Shown here: piece by piece, positions 32,536 to 44,708 of the stretch
Position numbering within the stretch: the stretch's first letter is position 1
Layout of the letters: each line of letters begins with the position of its first letter
Assembly (NCBI GenBank): GCA_010015655.1
Contig: ML976685.1
Span: forward strand, 241,496-305,495
DNA from: Bimuria novae-zelandiae CBS 107.79
Taxonomy: Eukaryota > Ascomycota > Dothideomycetes > Pleosporales > Didymosphaeriaceae
Length of the DNA: 64,000 bases
Reading direction: 5' to 3'
Program-made: the position numbers and the translations under genes
The notes under the pieces: generated by a model
What the model saw: the letters and a program-made list of their open reading frames with translations, nothing else
Databases searched by the model: none
Told to the model about the DNA's origin: nothing

Positions 32536-33425
32536 CTAGCGCTGCAGCCGGGGAGATAGGCATTGTAGAAGGGCGCATTCGTTTGCGTGTTGCCGACAGT
32601 CCGTCTGTTGCGCCGACATCACTAAAGTGTAATTTGTCCTCCGTTGATGACCTGTCTTGGAAGACGTCAACATGGCCGCTTGGACTCTACTGGTACTGCT
32701 CACCGTGATGAACACTTTCTGCATCTCACCGTGATGAATATTTTCTGCATCATCCTCAGAAAAAGCGCGTACTCCAGCTGCGTCAACGTCGCCATGTTGT
32801 CCGGCATGGGGTCCATCGTTGCCAGCAGACGCGCCGCACGCGGTAATCGTCCTCTTGACAATCACACGCCCCGTTGCTAGATTCAACCCGCGTTGCACTG
32901 TGGTGTTCTTCGGCCGTGTCCCTCTCCACAATGAAAGGAGATTATATCACCCACTAGTGAAATCAGCACTGTAATCCACTTGCATGCTTACCTTGACTGA
33001 TTCCACCGAGCAACCCGATCATAGCCAAGTCCCCTTCCACGATGCGTGTGTGATGGTTGGGCTCTCCTTTTTCAAGCGGTTCCCCGCCAAACTTATTATG
33101 CTCTGGGTTCTTCGATTTGGACGCGTCACGGAAATCGGCGAATGGGTCTCCTAGTGGTATGTTAGCTAGATTCTGTTGGCTTGTAACGACCAGGAGGAAA
33201 GTACCATGGTCTATCAAGGTTTCCACTCACAAGACGACCACTCAAACACAAAGCAAGCATTCCTGGTCTACGATCACCGGCCGCGATGGCTCTGGCCACG
33301 GCTATTTGGTTCATAGGCTCGACAGTGCATCCGATACCATTGGCCATGCCTCCGAAGCATTTAAAGTTGGCGTATAGCAGAGCGGTAAGGTATTTCAATT
33401 CAGCATGAAGGGTTTTAGAGGATTA
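32536..33425 (-). pseudogene. possible multi-exon gene or remnant, family unknown
   Basis: Minus-strand protein-like blocks with fungal splice signals: 33,425-33,231 (KTLHAELKYLTALLY, GGMANGIGCTVEPMNQIAVA); GTGAGT at 33,230 and CTAAC...TAG ending at 33,151, an 80-bp intron; 33,150-33,000 (DPFADFRDASKSKN ... EGDLAMIGLLGGISQ); GTAAGC next; then 32,931-32,536 (GTRPKNTTVQRGLNLATG ... AFSEDDAEN). The frame does not join cleanly across the first intron as drawn, and no ATG start is visible, so it may be a decayed gene. I do not recognise any domain. The last block contains a 26-bp tandem duplication. Confidence in the gene is low. Confidence 0.35.
32701..32752. repeat. 26-bp tandem duplication
   Basis: Two adjacent 26-bp units beginning CACCGTGATGAA differ at three positions (C/T twice, T/A at the end). 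The unit is not a multiple of three, so it would shift any coding frame. Confidence 0.8.
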
Positions 33426-33797
33426 AAGACCGCAGTGGCTGTTTCTGGCAGCCGTGAATGCTTCCTCGGCCTGCTCATGGTGTGTAATGTCCCGCGCCTT
33501 TGAATAGCTAGCCGAAAGGAAACTGTACATGGATGCCTCTAGGCCAACTCAAACATGTTTGTGAAAAGTGGGCAGGACCAAGAACCGTTTCACACTGAAA
33601 CCAGACTGAACCTTGAATTTTACTCCCCATATTGAGAGAGCGAAAGACCCCGAATGTAACTTTCCCTTGCTAGTTTAGGAAAGAGACAAAAGCGGATAAG
33701 CTCCTGGTCTGAAACATTGTGAGCCTACAAAATGAGTCGTGATGTACAAAGCTTGGCGTTGTGTGTTCACGTGAGCGCATGTGCGGTGAATGTGCGG
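33426..33797. other. GC-normal spacer, no gene seen
   Basis: No convincing coding sequence. It ends at the next AT-rich repeat. Confidence 0.4.
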
Positions 33798-34140
33798 CCA
33801 CTAAGCAGCGCTTCCAATCGAACGTACCAGTTCGAAACGTACTATAACCTGGGTTAGTACTTTTCACTTTTCTAGTACGTTTGTACGTCTATTAAGAATT
33901 AATTACTAACTATATAGTTTCATTAAAACGTACTTTTTCCCTTATACTTTTTACCTTTTTAGGTTAGTTATGTTTACAGTACTTTTTACTATATAGTAAT
34001 TAGCTGCTTCTAGATAACGTTTATAAGGTTAATTAAGTTAGATTAAATAGTTTAACGCTATAGCTAATTCTTTTATAATTAAAGCGCTTTAATAGTAGCC
34101 CTAAAAAGAAATTCTCTATTAATTATAACTATATAACTTA
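33798..34140 (+). repeat. short AT-rich repeat with GTAC-rich start
   Basis: It begins AGCAGCGCTTCCAATCGAAC, nearly the same as the start of the AT block at 14,292, and again shows GTAC cores in both orientations (seven in about 80 bp), then about 240 bp of RIP-degraded sequence. It is probably a deleted or non-autonomous copy of the same hAT-like family. Confidence 0.55.
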
Positions 34141-34601
34141 CAACCATTCGATGTACATGTACCTGTGGAGCTTCTGCGTAAGCCTGCTTACGGCTTAGGA
34201 TGTGGACATCACGCGATTCAGCGCTTCGCATCCGTCCCATGTTTACACATGTGGTGTGCGGGCCCTCAAGCGATCGATGCGGTCCTCCCCACGCTCTGCT
34301 GGACCAGCGTGACAGCATCGAGGAACGCAGTGTTTTGCGAACCCCATGAGCCCTAAGTTACTTTCTTTCCAGTTTGCATGGTCATCCTCGCCCTGTTCAT
34401 AGACGGCCCACGGGCAGGGTCTCGACATGTGTCGTGCCAGTGGGATAAGGAAGGACTGTAGCGCGCGCCACTGGTGAGCAACAGCTTTCTCGACACAGAC
34501 GCTGGCAGCCGTGGCGATCATGACGCTGTCGATGCCTTGGGGAGGCTGATTGCCGGCTTGGCATAAGTTAAGTGAGATTTACATTACACATAAAGGTGAC
34601 G
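34141..34601. other. GC-normal flank downstream of the NB-ARC/TPR remnant
   Basis: Overlapping short frames only. No domain seen. Confidence 0.4.
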
Positions 34602-35670
34602 TCACGAGATTTCGTCGCTACAATCTGCTCGCCAGCTAGTCAGCGTGTCCAGCGACGACTGTGTATCAGGATGTTGCTTGCCAAGGACCTGCTGGCGCAG
34701 GCGGAAGCATCTTCTCATCAGTGCAAGAGCCTCCTTGTGACGAGCTTGGCACTGCAGCGTGAAGGCAAGATTGTTCATGCTGGTCAGCGTGTCTGAATGC
34801 TCCTCCCCAAGCACCCTCGAGCTCGTCTCCATCATTTGCACCTCCAGCTCTTCGGCCTCCTTGGACCGGCCTTGATTCCTGTACGTCGACGCCAGGTTGC
34901 CCATGCTGAGAAGCGTGTCTGAATGCTCCTCCCCAAGCACCCTCTTCCTCGTCCCCATCACTTGCACGAACAGCTCTTCGGCCTCCTCATACCGTCCGTC
35001 ACTATACGGAGTCAGGGCACATTCCATGACAGCTCCAATCTTTCTTCGTCATCATCATCATCCGTCGGACTATGCGACAGAGCGTACTTGGCATGTGGAA
35101 GCAGTCGTCTCCACTTGCTTCTTTTATTATGATCTTGGTCTGGGAAGACCCGGAGTAGCTGTGTTATAGTGCGTTGAGTCCACTGTTGGAACCGTCCCTG
35201 CGCTTGCAGCCGTTTGCGGAGAGCTTAATGCACTAGTCGATGAACATTAAGTGCTGATTTAGCAGGTCGCCTGGTGACGAGCGCATACCTGTCAAGTACT
35301 TTGAGAGCATCTTCCCTTGCCTGCGGCGAGGCTGCCTCTAGAAGATCGAGCGGAATGTCTTTCCGGTTTACGCATGCAGCAAGAAAAAGATGGTCTGCAG
35401 CGAGCGCATTTTCACGAACGATCTGGTGTATAGAAAGGAACAGTGTGGCAGCTACAGCATCTGTTATGCTAGCGCTCCGTAAGTTTTTTGCACACGAGTC
35501 GCTGCGATGCTCGATAGCGGCTTCTTTGTGCTCGTCTAGCTGTGCTTGGTAATTTTGCACCGTCATGCTGCTAGCATTCATGCACGCTGCTGCTTGCGCT
35601 ACCGCCAGAGGTAGATCTAATAGCTCCCCTAGCAAGTGCTTGGCTTCCTGCTACCCTGAATCGAACGGAC
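34602..35670 (-). pseudogene. NB-ARC/TPR (NLR-like) gene, broken
   Basis: The minus strand, read from 35,670: EAKHLLGELLDLPLAVAQAA, then ITDAVAATLFLSI and LDRYALVTRRPAKSALNVHRLVH, the helical and winged-helix part after an NB-ARC ATPase, as in fungal NB-ARC-TPR proteins. The frame stops at TAA (35,225) but continues beyond it in frame (ALRKRLQAQGRF, WRRLLPHAKYALSH). A frame change near 35,025 then leads to 34,602-35,027, which encodes kinesin-light-chain-like TPR units (YEEAEELFVQVM, LGEEHSDTLLSMGNLA; period about 42 residues). The P-loop half is absent: upstream is a TAG and then the inverted repeat of the 35,745 transposon. Such proteins act in allorecognition or stress death responses in fungi; this copy is not functional. 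Confidence 0.8.
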
Positions 35671-35744
35671 CAACAGCCGGCCCGTACCCGCCGACCCTGT
35701 AAAGACCATCATCCATGGCACCGCGAACGTTTATCATGAAAGTA

Positions 35745-38700
35745 ACGTGCCTGTGCGCAGTGTGCCCGGATTCACAGTGTGCCCCGCAGAACACCACATG
35801 CCTAATCTTAAAATAAGGCTATACAGCGCCACATAATAGCTTAATATTAATAGAAATATAGTGTTGTAGTAATTAGATACTTATAATTAACTTATAACGT
35901 GTTTCACCACCGAGCGGGCGGCACCACCAAGCGGGCGGTTTTTGCTTGGCACGACCATCTCCCTCATCTACCTAAGATGTCTTAACAACGTAACGCGATA
36001 TTATCTAATTAAAAAGGTAAAATTAATCTTGCTCTTAAAGCTTATTATACACGCTAAATTTAGAGCCTTTAACGCGCTACTAGTATATTTAGTGTACTTT
36101 ATTTAACTTTTAAGTATTAATACTACGGACGCGCCTATTAACTACTTACATCCCTTAATAGCTAAAAGCTTACCTCTACTAAAGAGGAGATAGTTATTTA
36201 ATATATTTTTAACCTTAATATACGAGGTTTTGCGCCCCTAAAGGCTAAAGTTAGAGATATAGTAAATAAGATACTAGCTAAGCAGGGTGCAGAGCTAGTA
36301 GGTAAGAACTAAGTAAATAGGTTCGTAGCGCGTAAAGAAAGGCTTAAGATAGCGTTTAATTACGTAAAGAATATTTAAAAGATTAAGTAAAAGGATCCTA
36401 AAATTATAGGCGCGTAGTTTAAGCTTGTAAAAGAAATAATAGCTAAGTATAGTATCTATAATAATAAGATATATAACTTTAACAAGACTAGCTTCTAGAT
36501 AGGCGTTATTAGCTTTATAAAAGTTATTATAGGCTTAGAGAAGCGCACAAGGCCTAATCTTATTTAGCTAAATAATTAAGAGTAAATAATTATTATCTAA
36601 AGTATTTACGCTGCAGGGTACGCGATTCTACCCTTTATTATTTATAAAAGACGTATCTATATCTTAGCGTAGTATAAGAAGGCTAATATCCCTCGTAATT
36701 AGAAGCTCTTAGTCTCTAAGAATAAATAGATAAATAACGAGCTTAAAGTTACGTAGTTAAAGCACTTTAACGCGTATATAAAAACGTATTAAGTAAAAAT
36801 ATATTAATTACTTATCTTAGATAGTTATAAGAGCTATTAATTTTAGGATTTTAAAAACTACTACCTAAAATATAAAATCCTTACGCTCTATATGCCTGTT
36901 TACTTATTATATATTTTCTAGCTTTTAAATATAGTTTATTTCTTACTATTAAAGTTAAAGTACTTTTAATATATTTAAGACTTAGCGCGCTAACGCGTTT
37001 ACTATATTAATAAAAAAAGCTTCTTACTAGCGTTTAAACTTGCGTTTTTTAACGTATTTTAAGAAGAAAACTACTAAAAGGTCTTTAAGGTATTAGGGCT
37101 TATTCCTTTTAACGCAGTAAAAGTCTTAAATTAACTTAATATATAATTATATACCCTACTAGAACCCCTCCCCTCTACTAACTTATAGTAGTTAAAAACC
37201 CTAAGTAATACACACGAATTTAGCTCTTAGTTAAGGCTAGTACTTAAATCTATTAAAAGATTACTAGTTATAGCCTTTACTAGGTTCTTATAACTAATTA
37301 AAGGCGCTAAACTAATACTGTACTAAAATATACTCTAATCTACCTATATTTTTAAGCTTAAAGAGTAATTAGATATAATAACTAAAAGGAAATCGCGTAA
37401 GAGGAAGTAGCTCTAGAAAGGTGGCACCTTAAAGTATAGTAAAGCAGCAGATTAGGTAGCTATAAAGCTATCTTTAACTACGCAGCAGTCTAAAAAGGCT
37501 TATAATAAGAGTAGTTAAGATAGAGCGCCAGCAACTTAACGTCGCTATAGAATATATAAAGGAGCTAGACACAATGCGCGAACCTATAGGCAGGTTAAGG
37601 AGGTAACTTCTAAATTAGAAGCTAGTACGCAGTATATATTTTTAGATAGTAATAGTAAAAAAATTAATTCTAGGTAACATGAGACGGTCGTGCTAAGCAA
37701 AAACCGCCCGCTCGGTGGTGCCGCCCGCTTGGTGGTGAAACACGTTACTATTTATATTTTTTATAAAAGGTTAATATTGCGGCTACGTAATATAATTTTA
37801 GCTAAAGTAGTAAATAGCTTATTTTTAGCTTAAATACTAGTATAAGTAGCGCTAGCGCGTTTTTAACGCTTATTACTTAATAAAACTACTTATAAGGCTT
37901 TACGCTTACGTTATTAAGCTTATTAAACAAATTTTTTTTAGTATTAAGCTTTAACTTTACGCGCGTGTTTAGTTACTTTTTTTTAGCTCTTTTTTACTTC
38001 TTAATATTTTTAAACCTTTATCTTTCTATACGCTTCTCCTTAAGCTTAATTTTACGCTATAATTAAGCCTTCTTACGCTACTTTTTAGCCTATACTTTTT
38101 AAAGTTTCTTTTTTATTTTATTTTACTTTTATACTACTTTTCTAGCTCAAGCTTTACGTAGCTTATAAAGAGACTAATAAATAGCGCTATTATAATACTT
38201 CTAGCGCTATTAAAGGTTAAGGGTTTTACCTTTCTTCTTATATTTCTGCTAATAGTAAAGAGCCTCCTTAAAGCCCTTATTTTTATACTTTAATAGCTTA
38301 ATCTATATAAAGAGATAGTAAACGCTAAAACGTAGCTTTTTTACCTTATACTAATAGCTATTAGTAATAGTAGCTTAAACTAATTAATCTATTTTTCTTT
38401 AATTATAATTAAAAAGTTTTAATAATAAGCTCCTCTTAGCTTCTAGCGTGCTAGTAAATTTATAAAGAATAATATTAGCGACTATTAGCTAGATCCTAGT
38501 AGCTTTAAGGGTCTTTAATATAAGGCTCTTTATAAAAGAGGATATCTAGGCGCTTTAGAAGAGTAAAAAGAAGTCTCCTTTCTTAATTAAAATAAGACCT
38601 TAAGCCTTATATAGATAGTTAGTAAGCTTATTAAAGTAAGCTTAAAAGAGTAGCTTAAATAGTATTATATTAAGTAGCTAGAGCGTGTAAGTTAAATAAG

Positions 38701-39706
38701 GAGAAAGGACTATAAGGAGGATCTTATAATAATTATAGTAGTTAATAAACTTTATTGTAATATAAAATTTATAATTATTAAAGATAAGCAATTACTATCT
38801 CCCTAATTACTATTTTATATAGTAATTAAATACTTACTTAAGCTAAGCTAGGCCTATATTATTATTTAACTAGCCTATTAAAAATAATAAAATTAAGATC
38901 TTATGTTCTCCTGCCTTAATATCATTTACCTAACTTAATTGTATAGCTCCTTTTTTAGCTACGTAAATAAGGGCTAAAGGTAGCAAGCTCCTATTAGCGT
39001 AATAGCAGGCTAGGAGTATTAAAAACTTATATAATTTATTTTAAAGAGATACTTAAACCTCCTTCTTTTCTTATTAACGCCTACTAAATATCCTCTTACT
39101 TCTACTTATTAAGCTAATTAAGAAGCCCTTCTTATTTATATTATATATATCTTAAGCCTTAAGGTAATATTTAGTAATCTTTTAATATAGTAGCTTAAAG
39201 TAAAAATAGTATTTTAACTTAGAATTAGCTAGGTAGCGCGTATAATCTATAGTAATAGTCTATTTTAAGATAAGATAGATCTCGTGCTAGTTAATAAAGC
39301 GAGTAACCTAGCTCTCGCTAAGCTACTAACAGGCTACTTTTAATAAGAAATTCCTAATTATCTCCCTTATAAGAGGTAGGTCTTACTTATTAAACTTAGT
39401 AATATATCGTACAAGCTCTAACTCTTATTATAAGTTAAAAGCTTACCTGCTAGCATACCTAGCATCCCTAGGCCTTGTTACGCCTCTTTATCGCCGCCCT
39501 AGAGTTAACTAGTTAACGCTATGCTTTTTAGCAACTTCCTTTAATATAAATTATTCTTTTAAACCTTACAATTTTAAATCCTTAATTACTTTATTAATTA
39601 GAGCTATAGTCGTGGAGTTATCGCGTGTTAGAGTTGTGGTGTTAAGACGCGCGTTGGTGTTCTGCGGGGCACACTATGAATCCGGGCACACTGCGCACGG
39701 GCACGT
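35745..39706 (-). mobile_element. Fot1/pogo-type DNA transposon carrying a second one
   Basis: 3,962 bp in total, about 2.1 kb without the inner element. Inverted repeats of about 50 bp (left ACGTGCCTGTGCGCAG..., right ...GTGCGCACGGGCACGT... read inverted) with TA at 35,743-35,744 and 39,707-39,708. On the minus strand near 38,761-38,795 the text LLIFNNYKFYITIKFIN is the RIP-altered LLIxDGHxSH motif and lines up with the same region of the 16,854 element, so the transposase is on the minus strand. It inserted next to, or in, the NB-ARC gene whose 5' half is missing. Confidence 0.85.
35897..37745 (+). mobile_element. Fot1/pogo-type DNA transposon nested in the 35,745 element
   Basis: 1,849 bp with about 60-bp inverted repeats starting ACGTGTTTCACCACC and TA duplications (35,895-35,896, 37,746-37,747). 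Each repeat contains two adjacent 17-bp units CACCACCRAGCGGGCGG. Plus-strand transposase text: M-S-stop-QRNAILSN near 35,970, LLILDSYKSY near 36,810-36,840 (altered LLILDGHxSH), then LTLCMPVYSLYIFQLLN near 36,885-36,930, the altered MPPHSSHxLQPLD block. The inverted repeats themselves are GC-rich and barely mutated. Confidence 0.88.
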
Positions 39707-39957
39707 TACAGCATACCCCTGATCTCAGCGCGACAAACGATGTCCTGTGAATCCACTCACAATGACCGGGGATCCTTATGAGCTGATATCTGAACGCTCG
39801 GCTATATTTGGGGGCCATGTGACAGGTCTGCAAGGCAGCGAGTCAGAGGTCGCCACGTAATCGCCCAGATAGCGGGTATGTAAGCAAAATCCGGTGAGTC
39901 ACGTGTGCACCGCCACTGAACTTCCATCACAAGGCTATACCACGAATCTCGAGATTC
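39707..39957 (+). other. short flank and presumed promoter of the HET gene
   Basis: GC-normal sequence from the transposon's TA to the HET start. A GAGTCACGTG motif lies near 39,895-39,905. No TATA box is clear. The transposon end is only about 250 bp from the first possible start. Confidence 0.4.
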
Positions 39958-42018
39958 ATGGGCAGCGCGCTCAGTTCACCTGTCGTGTTTCTCAACTCAT
40001 TTCCTAGCCCGAGCGTACGTCTGACCGTAGTATCAATCATCATGAACCAGCTCTCACGCCGAGGCCCTTACAGTCACTGTCTTGAACGCGATGAGATCCG
40101 CCTTTTCAAACTAGCAATTCCACCTTCTGGGAGAGACGCAACGGCTCAGCTCAAAGGCCGCGTCGAAGTGTTCAAAGTAGAAGACGGCAAACCACACTAC
40201 CGTGCTCTGTCTTATCGGTGGGGCACTCGGAATGCGGGGACAGATCCTCATATTCGTTTGAGTAACGGGTCCGAATCACAGTCGATAAGCATTCCGAAGA
40301 ACCTATACGACTATCTGATCACCCTCAAGGCGAAAAAGACAGATGAAAGCCCTTGGATGTGGATTGATAGCATCTGCATCAATCAGCACGAGGACCCAGA
40401 GGCGTTTCAAGAGCGCGGGCGTCAAGTAGCTTGCATGGATCGTACCTACGCATCTGCAGACACGGTAACGATATGGCTGGGTGCAAGTGCCTATAGAGAC
40501 GCTGAAGAGTTCACGAACCCAGTGCGCTGGCTGCATAAATATTTGAAGGTGGACCCGAAACTCTTTGATGTGCCGTGGATGCCGGAGCATCTGAATGAAA
40601 TCTGTCAAAACCCCTACTGGCTTAGACTCTGGATCATTCAGGAGATATGTGAGCATTCCTAGGGATTTATGAAGGTGACCAAAAGCCCATGCTGAGCACG
40701 TTCAGGCAAAGCGAGAAGTCTCAAGCAAGTCAAGGTACGGATGGGGAGCTTTGAAATCAGCGGTTCCCAACTGCTTCAACTTCTCCAAAAGCATCCTGCG
40801 GACGATCGCTCTGACGCTCCACTCAAGTTGCTGACCGACCGCGATGAACCGAAGAGCCTTCCAGAATTGATGGAGAGGTATCGGACATGGAAATGCTCTT
40901 GGCAACGGGATACAGTTTTTGCTTTACTAGCTCTTGCGCGTCGGGAAAGTAAAGAAGGCTTGTTGAGAATACCAGTAGACTATGACCTGCCTTGGGATGT
41001 CCTCCATCATGAGCTCATCCGCGCGGACGCCAACAGAATGCATAAAATATTTCGCTTTAGTGAGTTCCTGCACCGGCGGTTCAGATCCTTCAAGAAACCG
41101 TGGGATCCGAAAGATTCAAACCTGGACGAAGAGCAAAAAAAGGAGACTTGCGACTTGACGGGATTCTACGTTGGATGTGTTCAGAACACGGTGTCTATGT
41201 TTTGCAACACGAACAAAGAGCTAGACGAATACGTTCGCAAAGGCTTGAATGGCATGGATATAGATCACGTTGGGATCAAGCGAGAGCTCCAGAGCTTTCA
41301 CCAGGACGTACAAGGGATCCAGTTAAAGACATTTACGGGAGCTCGCGCAGATACTTTTATCTTCACTCGTGATCCTGAATTCAAGGATACGCTTCATCGC
41401 TGCTGGAATATTCGGAACCTGCCACAGGTGGATGAGACATCGCGGCACTCGAGTCAAGAAGCCGAAGGGAACCGTACAGCCCGAGGTTTGCAGCCTCAGG
41501 AGGTTCCAAGGAGTCCTCAACATAGTTCACCAGTTACTCTAAACGTCAATATCCGCCATGTAGGACCTCAGTCGCAAAACTTGGAAAGGATAACTAGAAA
41601 TGCTGTCGCGTCTCCAAATCAACCGCTTGAAACACGGCAATGGTTTCGGATTGAGCATAGCAAACCACAAAACAACGCGCTTTGTGCATGTACCGGTGCG
41701 ACCTACGGTCAGTCACTCCGCAAAGGCGACTTGGTCTTCCAATTCGAAGACAGCGAATTTGCAGTGCTTGCGCGACCAAGGAGTAACGAAGCAGAAGACG
41801 ACGATTGGACGCCCTACAGAATCATAGGGCGAGCCGTCATTGCCAGAGACTGTTGTCACCGCCCGGAAGCATCGAAACGAGAGGTTGACAACACCTCATT
41901 TTCATTCCGCGCGATCGACCCAGACAACACGAAGATGTTCCCGATAGCGTTGTTCAGGATGACGATATCGAGCTTAGTCGAATTGACGAGGCTTATTGAG
42001 AGCGTGAAAGGGAACTAG
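39958..42018 (+). CDS. HET-domain (heterokaryon incompatibility) protein 1
   Basis: Two exons, 39,958-40,648 and 40,706-42,018, encode 667 residues. The 57-bp intron (GTGAGC at 40,649, CAG acceptor at 40,705) joins WIIQEI to CKARSLK in phase 1. Start at 39,958 or at the in-frame ATG 40,042 (residue 29); the second fits the family better. HET domain: YRALSYRWG at residues 81-89, then WMWIDSICINQ, DRTYASADTVTIWLG and LRLWIIQEI, all conserved blocks in order. The C-terminal 200 residues include a predicted beta-rich module (RQWFRIEH ... GQSLRKGDLVFQF ... YRIIGRAVIARD), common in long HET proteins. HET proteins trigger cell death after fusion of unlike strains. The gene is intact although transposons lie on its left and about 2.7 kb to its right. 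Confidence 0.88.
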
Positions 42019-42241
42019 GATGGGGCGAAAGGACACTTACACCTTTGTCCATACGACCTGGTGCACGGTACGCAAACAACTCTGAGGATGTTCCCCACAG
42101 GTATATCTCGTGCTCCCGTTTCGCGATATCTTTCACCAATAAGACGCCCGCCAAACAACTGCGAATGAGTTGTTGAAAATCGGGTTTCTCAGTGCTATTT
42201 TAATAATAGTTATTGTTTAAAGCGAGCGAGCTGTCGCCCTA
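42019..42241. other. short spacer
   Basis: 3' flank of the HET gene. Nothing recognisable. Confidence 0.4.
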
Positions 42242-43640
42242 ATGTCTTCATCGTCAGGGCCTTCCACAAGTCCTCTCTACCGCCCATCCCAGGCCATGCT
42301 ACGATCTTCGCAGCACAATTCTTCCCGAATTGCCTCCCTCCTGTACCCCTCTTCCTTGACGCCTCCTACCCAGAAAACCACTTATTAACTCAAATCCTTT
42401 CCCTAGACCTCATTTGCAATCTCCACATTTAAGCCTAAACTTCACCCACTGCTCCTCCTGACTCAACTCATTGCCCTCAACCGTACTGCTAACCCGGCAC
42501 TGATTGCTTCAACACAACTGCTCAAGCCTCTTGGGCGCAATCTCCGCCGCCTGCTTTAACCTTTCAACGATCTCCGCCTTGTCGAACCGATCTTGCCCGT
42601 CTACTGACAAACACGTCCGTTTGTCCTGCGAAAGATTCCATCCGGGCTGCTTGTTGGTTGGGTTGTCGCGCAACTGGTCCTACGGGATAACGGGTCACGG
42701 GTTCGGGGCAGCGGATCACAAGCCCCGCGTATCGGCCGACTCCACTCTGATCGCCCTCGCCCAGCTCACCGCTACGCAGCTGCAGGTTTCACGCGCCTGT
42801 ATCTCTTTTCTAGACGAGAGCCATCAGCACTTCCTTGCAGAAGCTACGCCAACTCTCCGGCTTCGTCTGAAGCCGAGGACGCTGTTGCGGCTCTGTGGCT
42901 GGAGAGTGTTGACGTTCCGCGGTCGCAGGATGTTTGCGAAGAGGTGTTGCAGCTGAGGAATGACGCAGCCCTCGTGATCAACGACCTCTCGCAAACTGAG
43001 CGATACGCCTATAGCAGTTTCGTGAAAGAGGGTCCGAAATGGCGCTTCTATGCAGGACTGCCCTTGATCAGTCCACGCGGCACTGCAGTGGGCATGCTAT
43101 CCATCTGGGATGGCGAACCGCGCCCTGAACCGGGCCCCTCTAGCGAGTAGGTCAGCCTTCTTCAAGACTTTGCGGCAACCATCATTAAATGCCTGGATAC
43201 GTACACGATCAGAAGCCAGTATCAACGCAGCGAGCAGTTCGCTCACGGTCTGCTGTCCTTTGCCTAGGGAGCATCCGCACTGAAGCCTATGCAGGTGTTC
43301 GCAGACGACTCTTCGAATCAATCCGGTTCGACCATAGCTGTTTCGGCTAGGTCCGATTACAGTCTTAGGGCTTTCTCTTCGATGCGTTCAAAAACGATTC
43401 AAGCTTCATCGACGACGATCAAGTCGCACGCCTCATCTTGCCTCCCCATGCCAAAGACATGTTCTCTCGTGCTGCCAATATCATAATGGCATCTAGCAGT
43501 CTAGATGGCGTGCTCATCCTCGACGCGTCTGTTGTAACGACTGGTCACCGCCAATCCCCAGTGCCAACGAAGATGATGCGGGTTCGGGAGACTCTTCGTA
43601 TTCCGTCTCGTCGTCTAGCGATGCTGAAGTGCGCGTGACC
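42242..43640 (+). pseudogene. GAF-domain histidine-kinase gene, N-terminal part, broken
   Basis: The ATG at 42,242 opens a Ser/Pro-rich frame that stops at about 42,388. Shifted frames then give TDLARLLTNTSVCPAKDS (about 42,585-42,645), ALAQLTATQLQVSRACISFL and EATPTL (to about 42,865), and after a frame change EAEDAVAALWLESVDVPRSQ, DAALVINDLSQTERYA and GPKWRFYAGLPLISPRG. A TAG at 43,148 and another stop near 43,266 interrupt VSLLQDFAATIIKCL and SEQFAHGLLSFA. HAKDMFSRAANIIM and LDGVLILDAS follow. This is the N-terminal/GAF region of a fungal hybrid histidine kinase. The kinase core and receiver are missing: homology ends at about 43,640 where a different, opposite-strand gene begins. Confidence 0.72.
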
Positions 43641-44304
43641 GGTAATTACGTTTTGCAGTTCGGAAGGATTTATCGATAAATTCAGGCGCGAAAAGAGTTC
43701 CGTTGCGTTGCCGTAGTCTAAGAAGGGTTTAACACCCAGCTCGTAAGGCGTTGCAGTATTCGGGTCAATCCAAGTGTGGAACGCACCATCCCATTGAAAA
43801 TGGACTGTGGTTAGCCCATAACCACCAGCTACGAAGAAAATCATGTTTCGAGAACGCTCACCAAGACCTCCTGTTTCTCTACCAAAGTGATGCTCTTTCC
43901 GCAGTCTTCTCGCACTCGAAAAGCAGCATATGCGCCCGCAGCGCCACCACCAAAAATGACACATCTTTGTCCACAGTGAAGATGAGGGATGAGCAGCGGT
44001 TCCCGCAGCGTCGTGCACGTGAGGGCAGTATGTTGGGATACTCGCTTTTCTGATAGATAGAGTCCTGCCGGGTTGTGTACACGCGGTAGCTGAGCCTCTG
44101 AGGTGTGATCGAAAGTATGGGTGGGAAAAGCGTTAGCATCAGGCACAGGGCGGAGAGCCTGTCGATCCGCGTTCCGGTAAACAGCCATACCACCATCTGA
44201 ACACCATCCGGACCACGAGTAGACAGCAGCCAACCCAGGCGTATTAGAGCACCACAGCCGATCTGTTCCGGAAGTACTAGCCAGATGTTTTTACTCGCCA
44301 ACAT
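43641..44304 (-). pseudogene. FAD-dependent oxidoreductase (amine-oxidase-like), N-terminal fragment
   Basis: Minus-strand blocks: CVIFGGGAAGAYAAFRVRED and GKSITLVEKQEVL (about 43,970-43,860) form the Rossmann dinucleotide-binding GxGxxG region with the acidic end of beta-2. After a frame change, TWIDPNTATPYELGVKPFLD and NATELFSRLNLSI (about 43,790-43,660) follow, the next conserved blocks of this flavoprotein family. The ATG at 44,304 may be the old start, with degraded text between it and the Rossmann block. The C-terminal three-quarters are missing. It would have bound FAD; it is not functional. Confidence 0.65.
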
Positions 44305-44708
44305 CTTAGCACCTCACACTTACACAGTATAGTCAAATGTCAGCGACGATAGCGTGAAAGTAATACTATGTACCAAGGAGTTTTATTTTCTTCACATCGA
44401 GTGAAAAATCCTTGGAGCAATGCTGAATCGTAGCCTCGCACGACTCTTTTGGAACAGATTGATAGGCTGAACCCCTGCAAATACCCTGCAGTAACAAACG
44501 CTAGAGACCCACACTACTGTATTGTTTGCGCGAGGAAAACCAAAAAGCGGCGGAATGTGCGTCCACCGTGCGTGCCAACGAGGTTCAAGCCGTGAGACAC
44601 GTACGCGGCGATAACGGGCTTAACTTATGCGCTCACTAAACCTCCTTCGGCAGACCGGAAGATGGCAATAGCTATCAACTAAGTCTCCTTCTCCGCATAC
44701 TCCAACTA
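44305..44708. other. intergenic up to the next transposon
   Basis: GC-normal, no supported gene. The last two bases are the TA target of the element that follows. Confidence 0.45.

Noticed and set aside
32701..32752. Start of a CRISPR-like array
   Set aside because: Only two directly adjacent units without spacers, in a eukaryotic genome; it is a plain tandem duplication.
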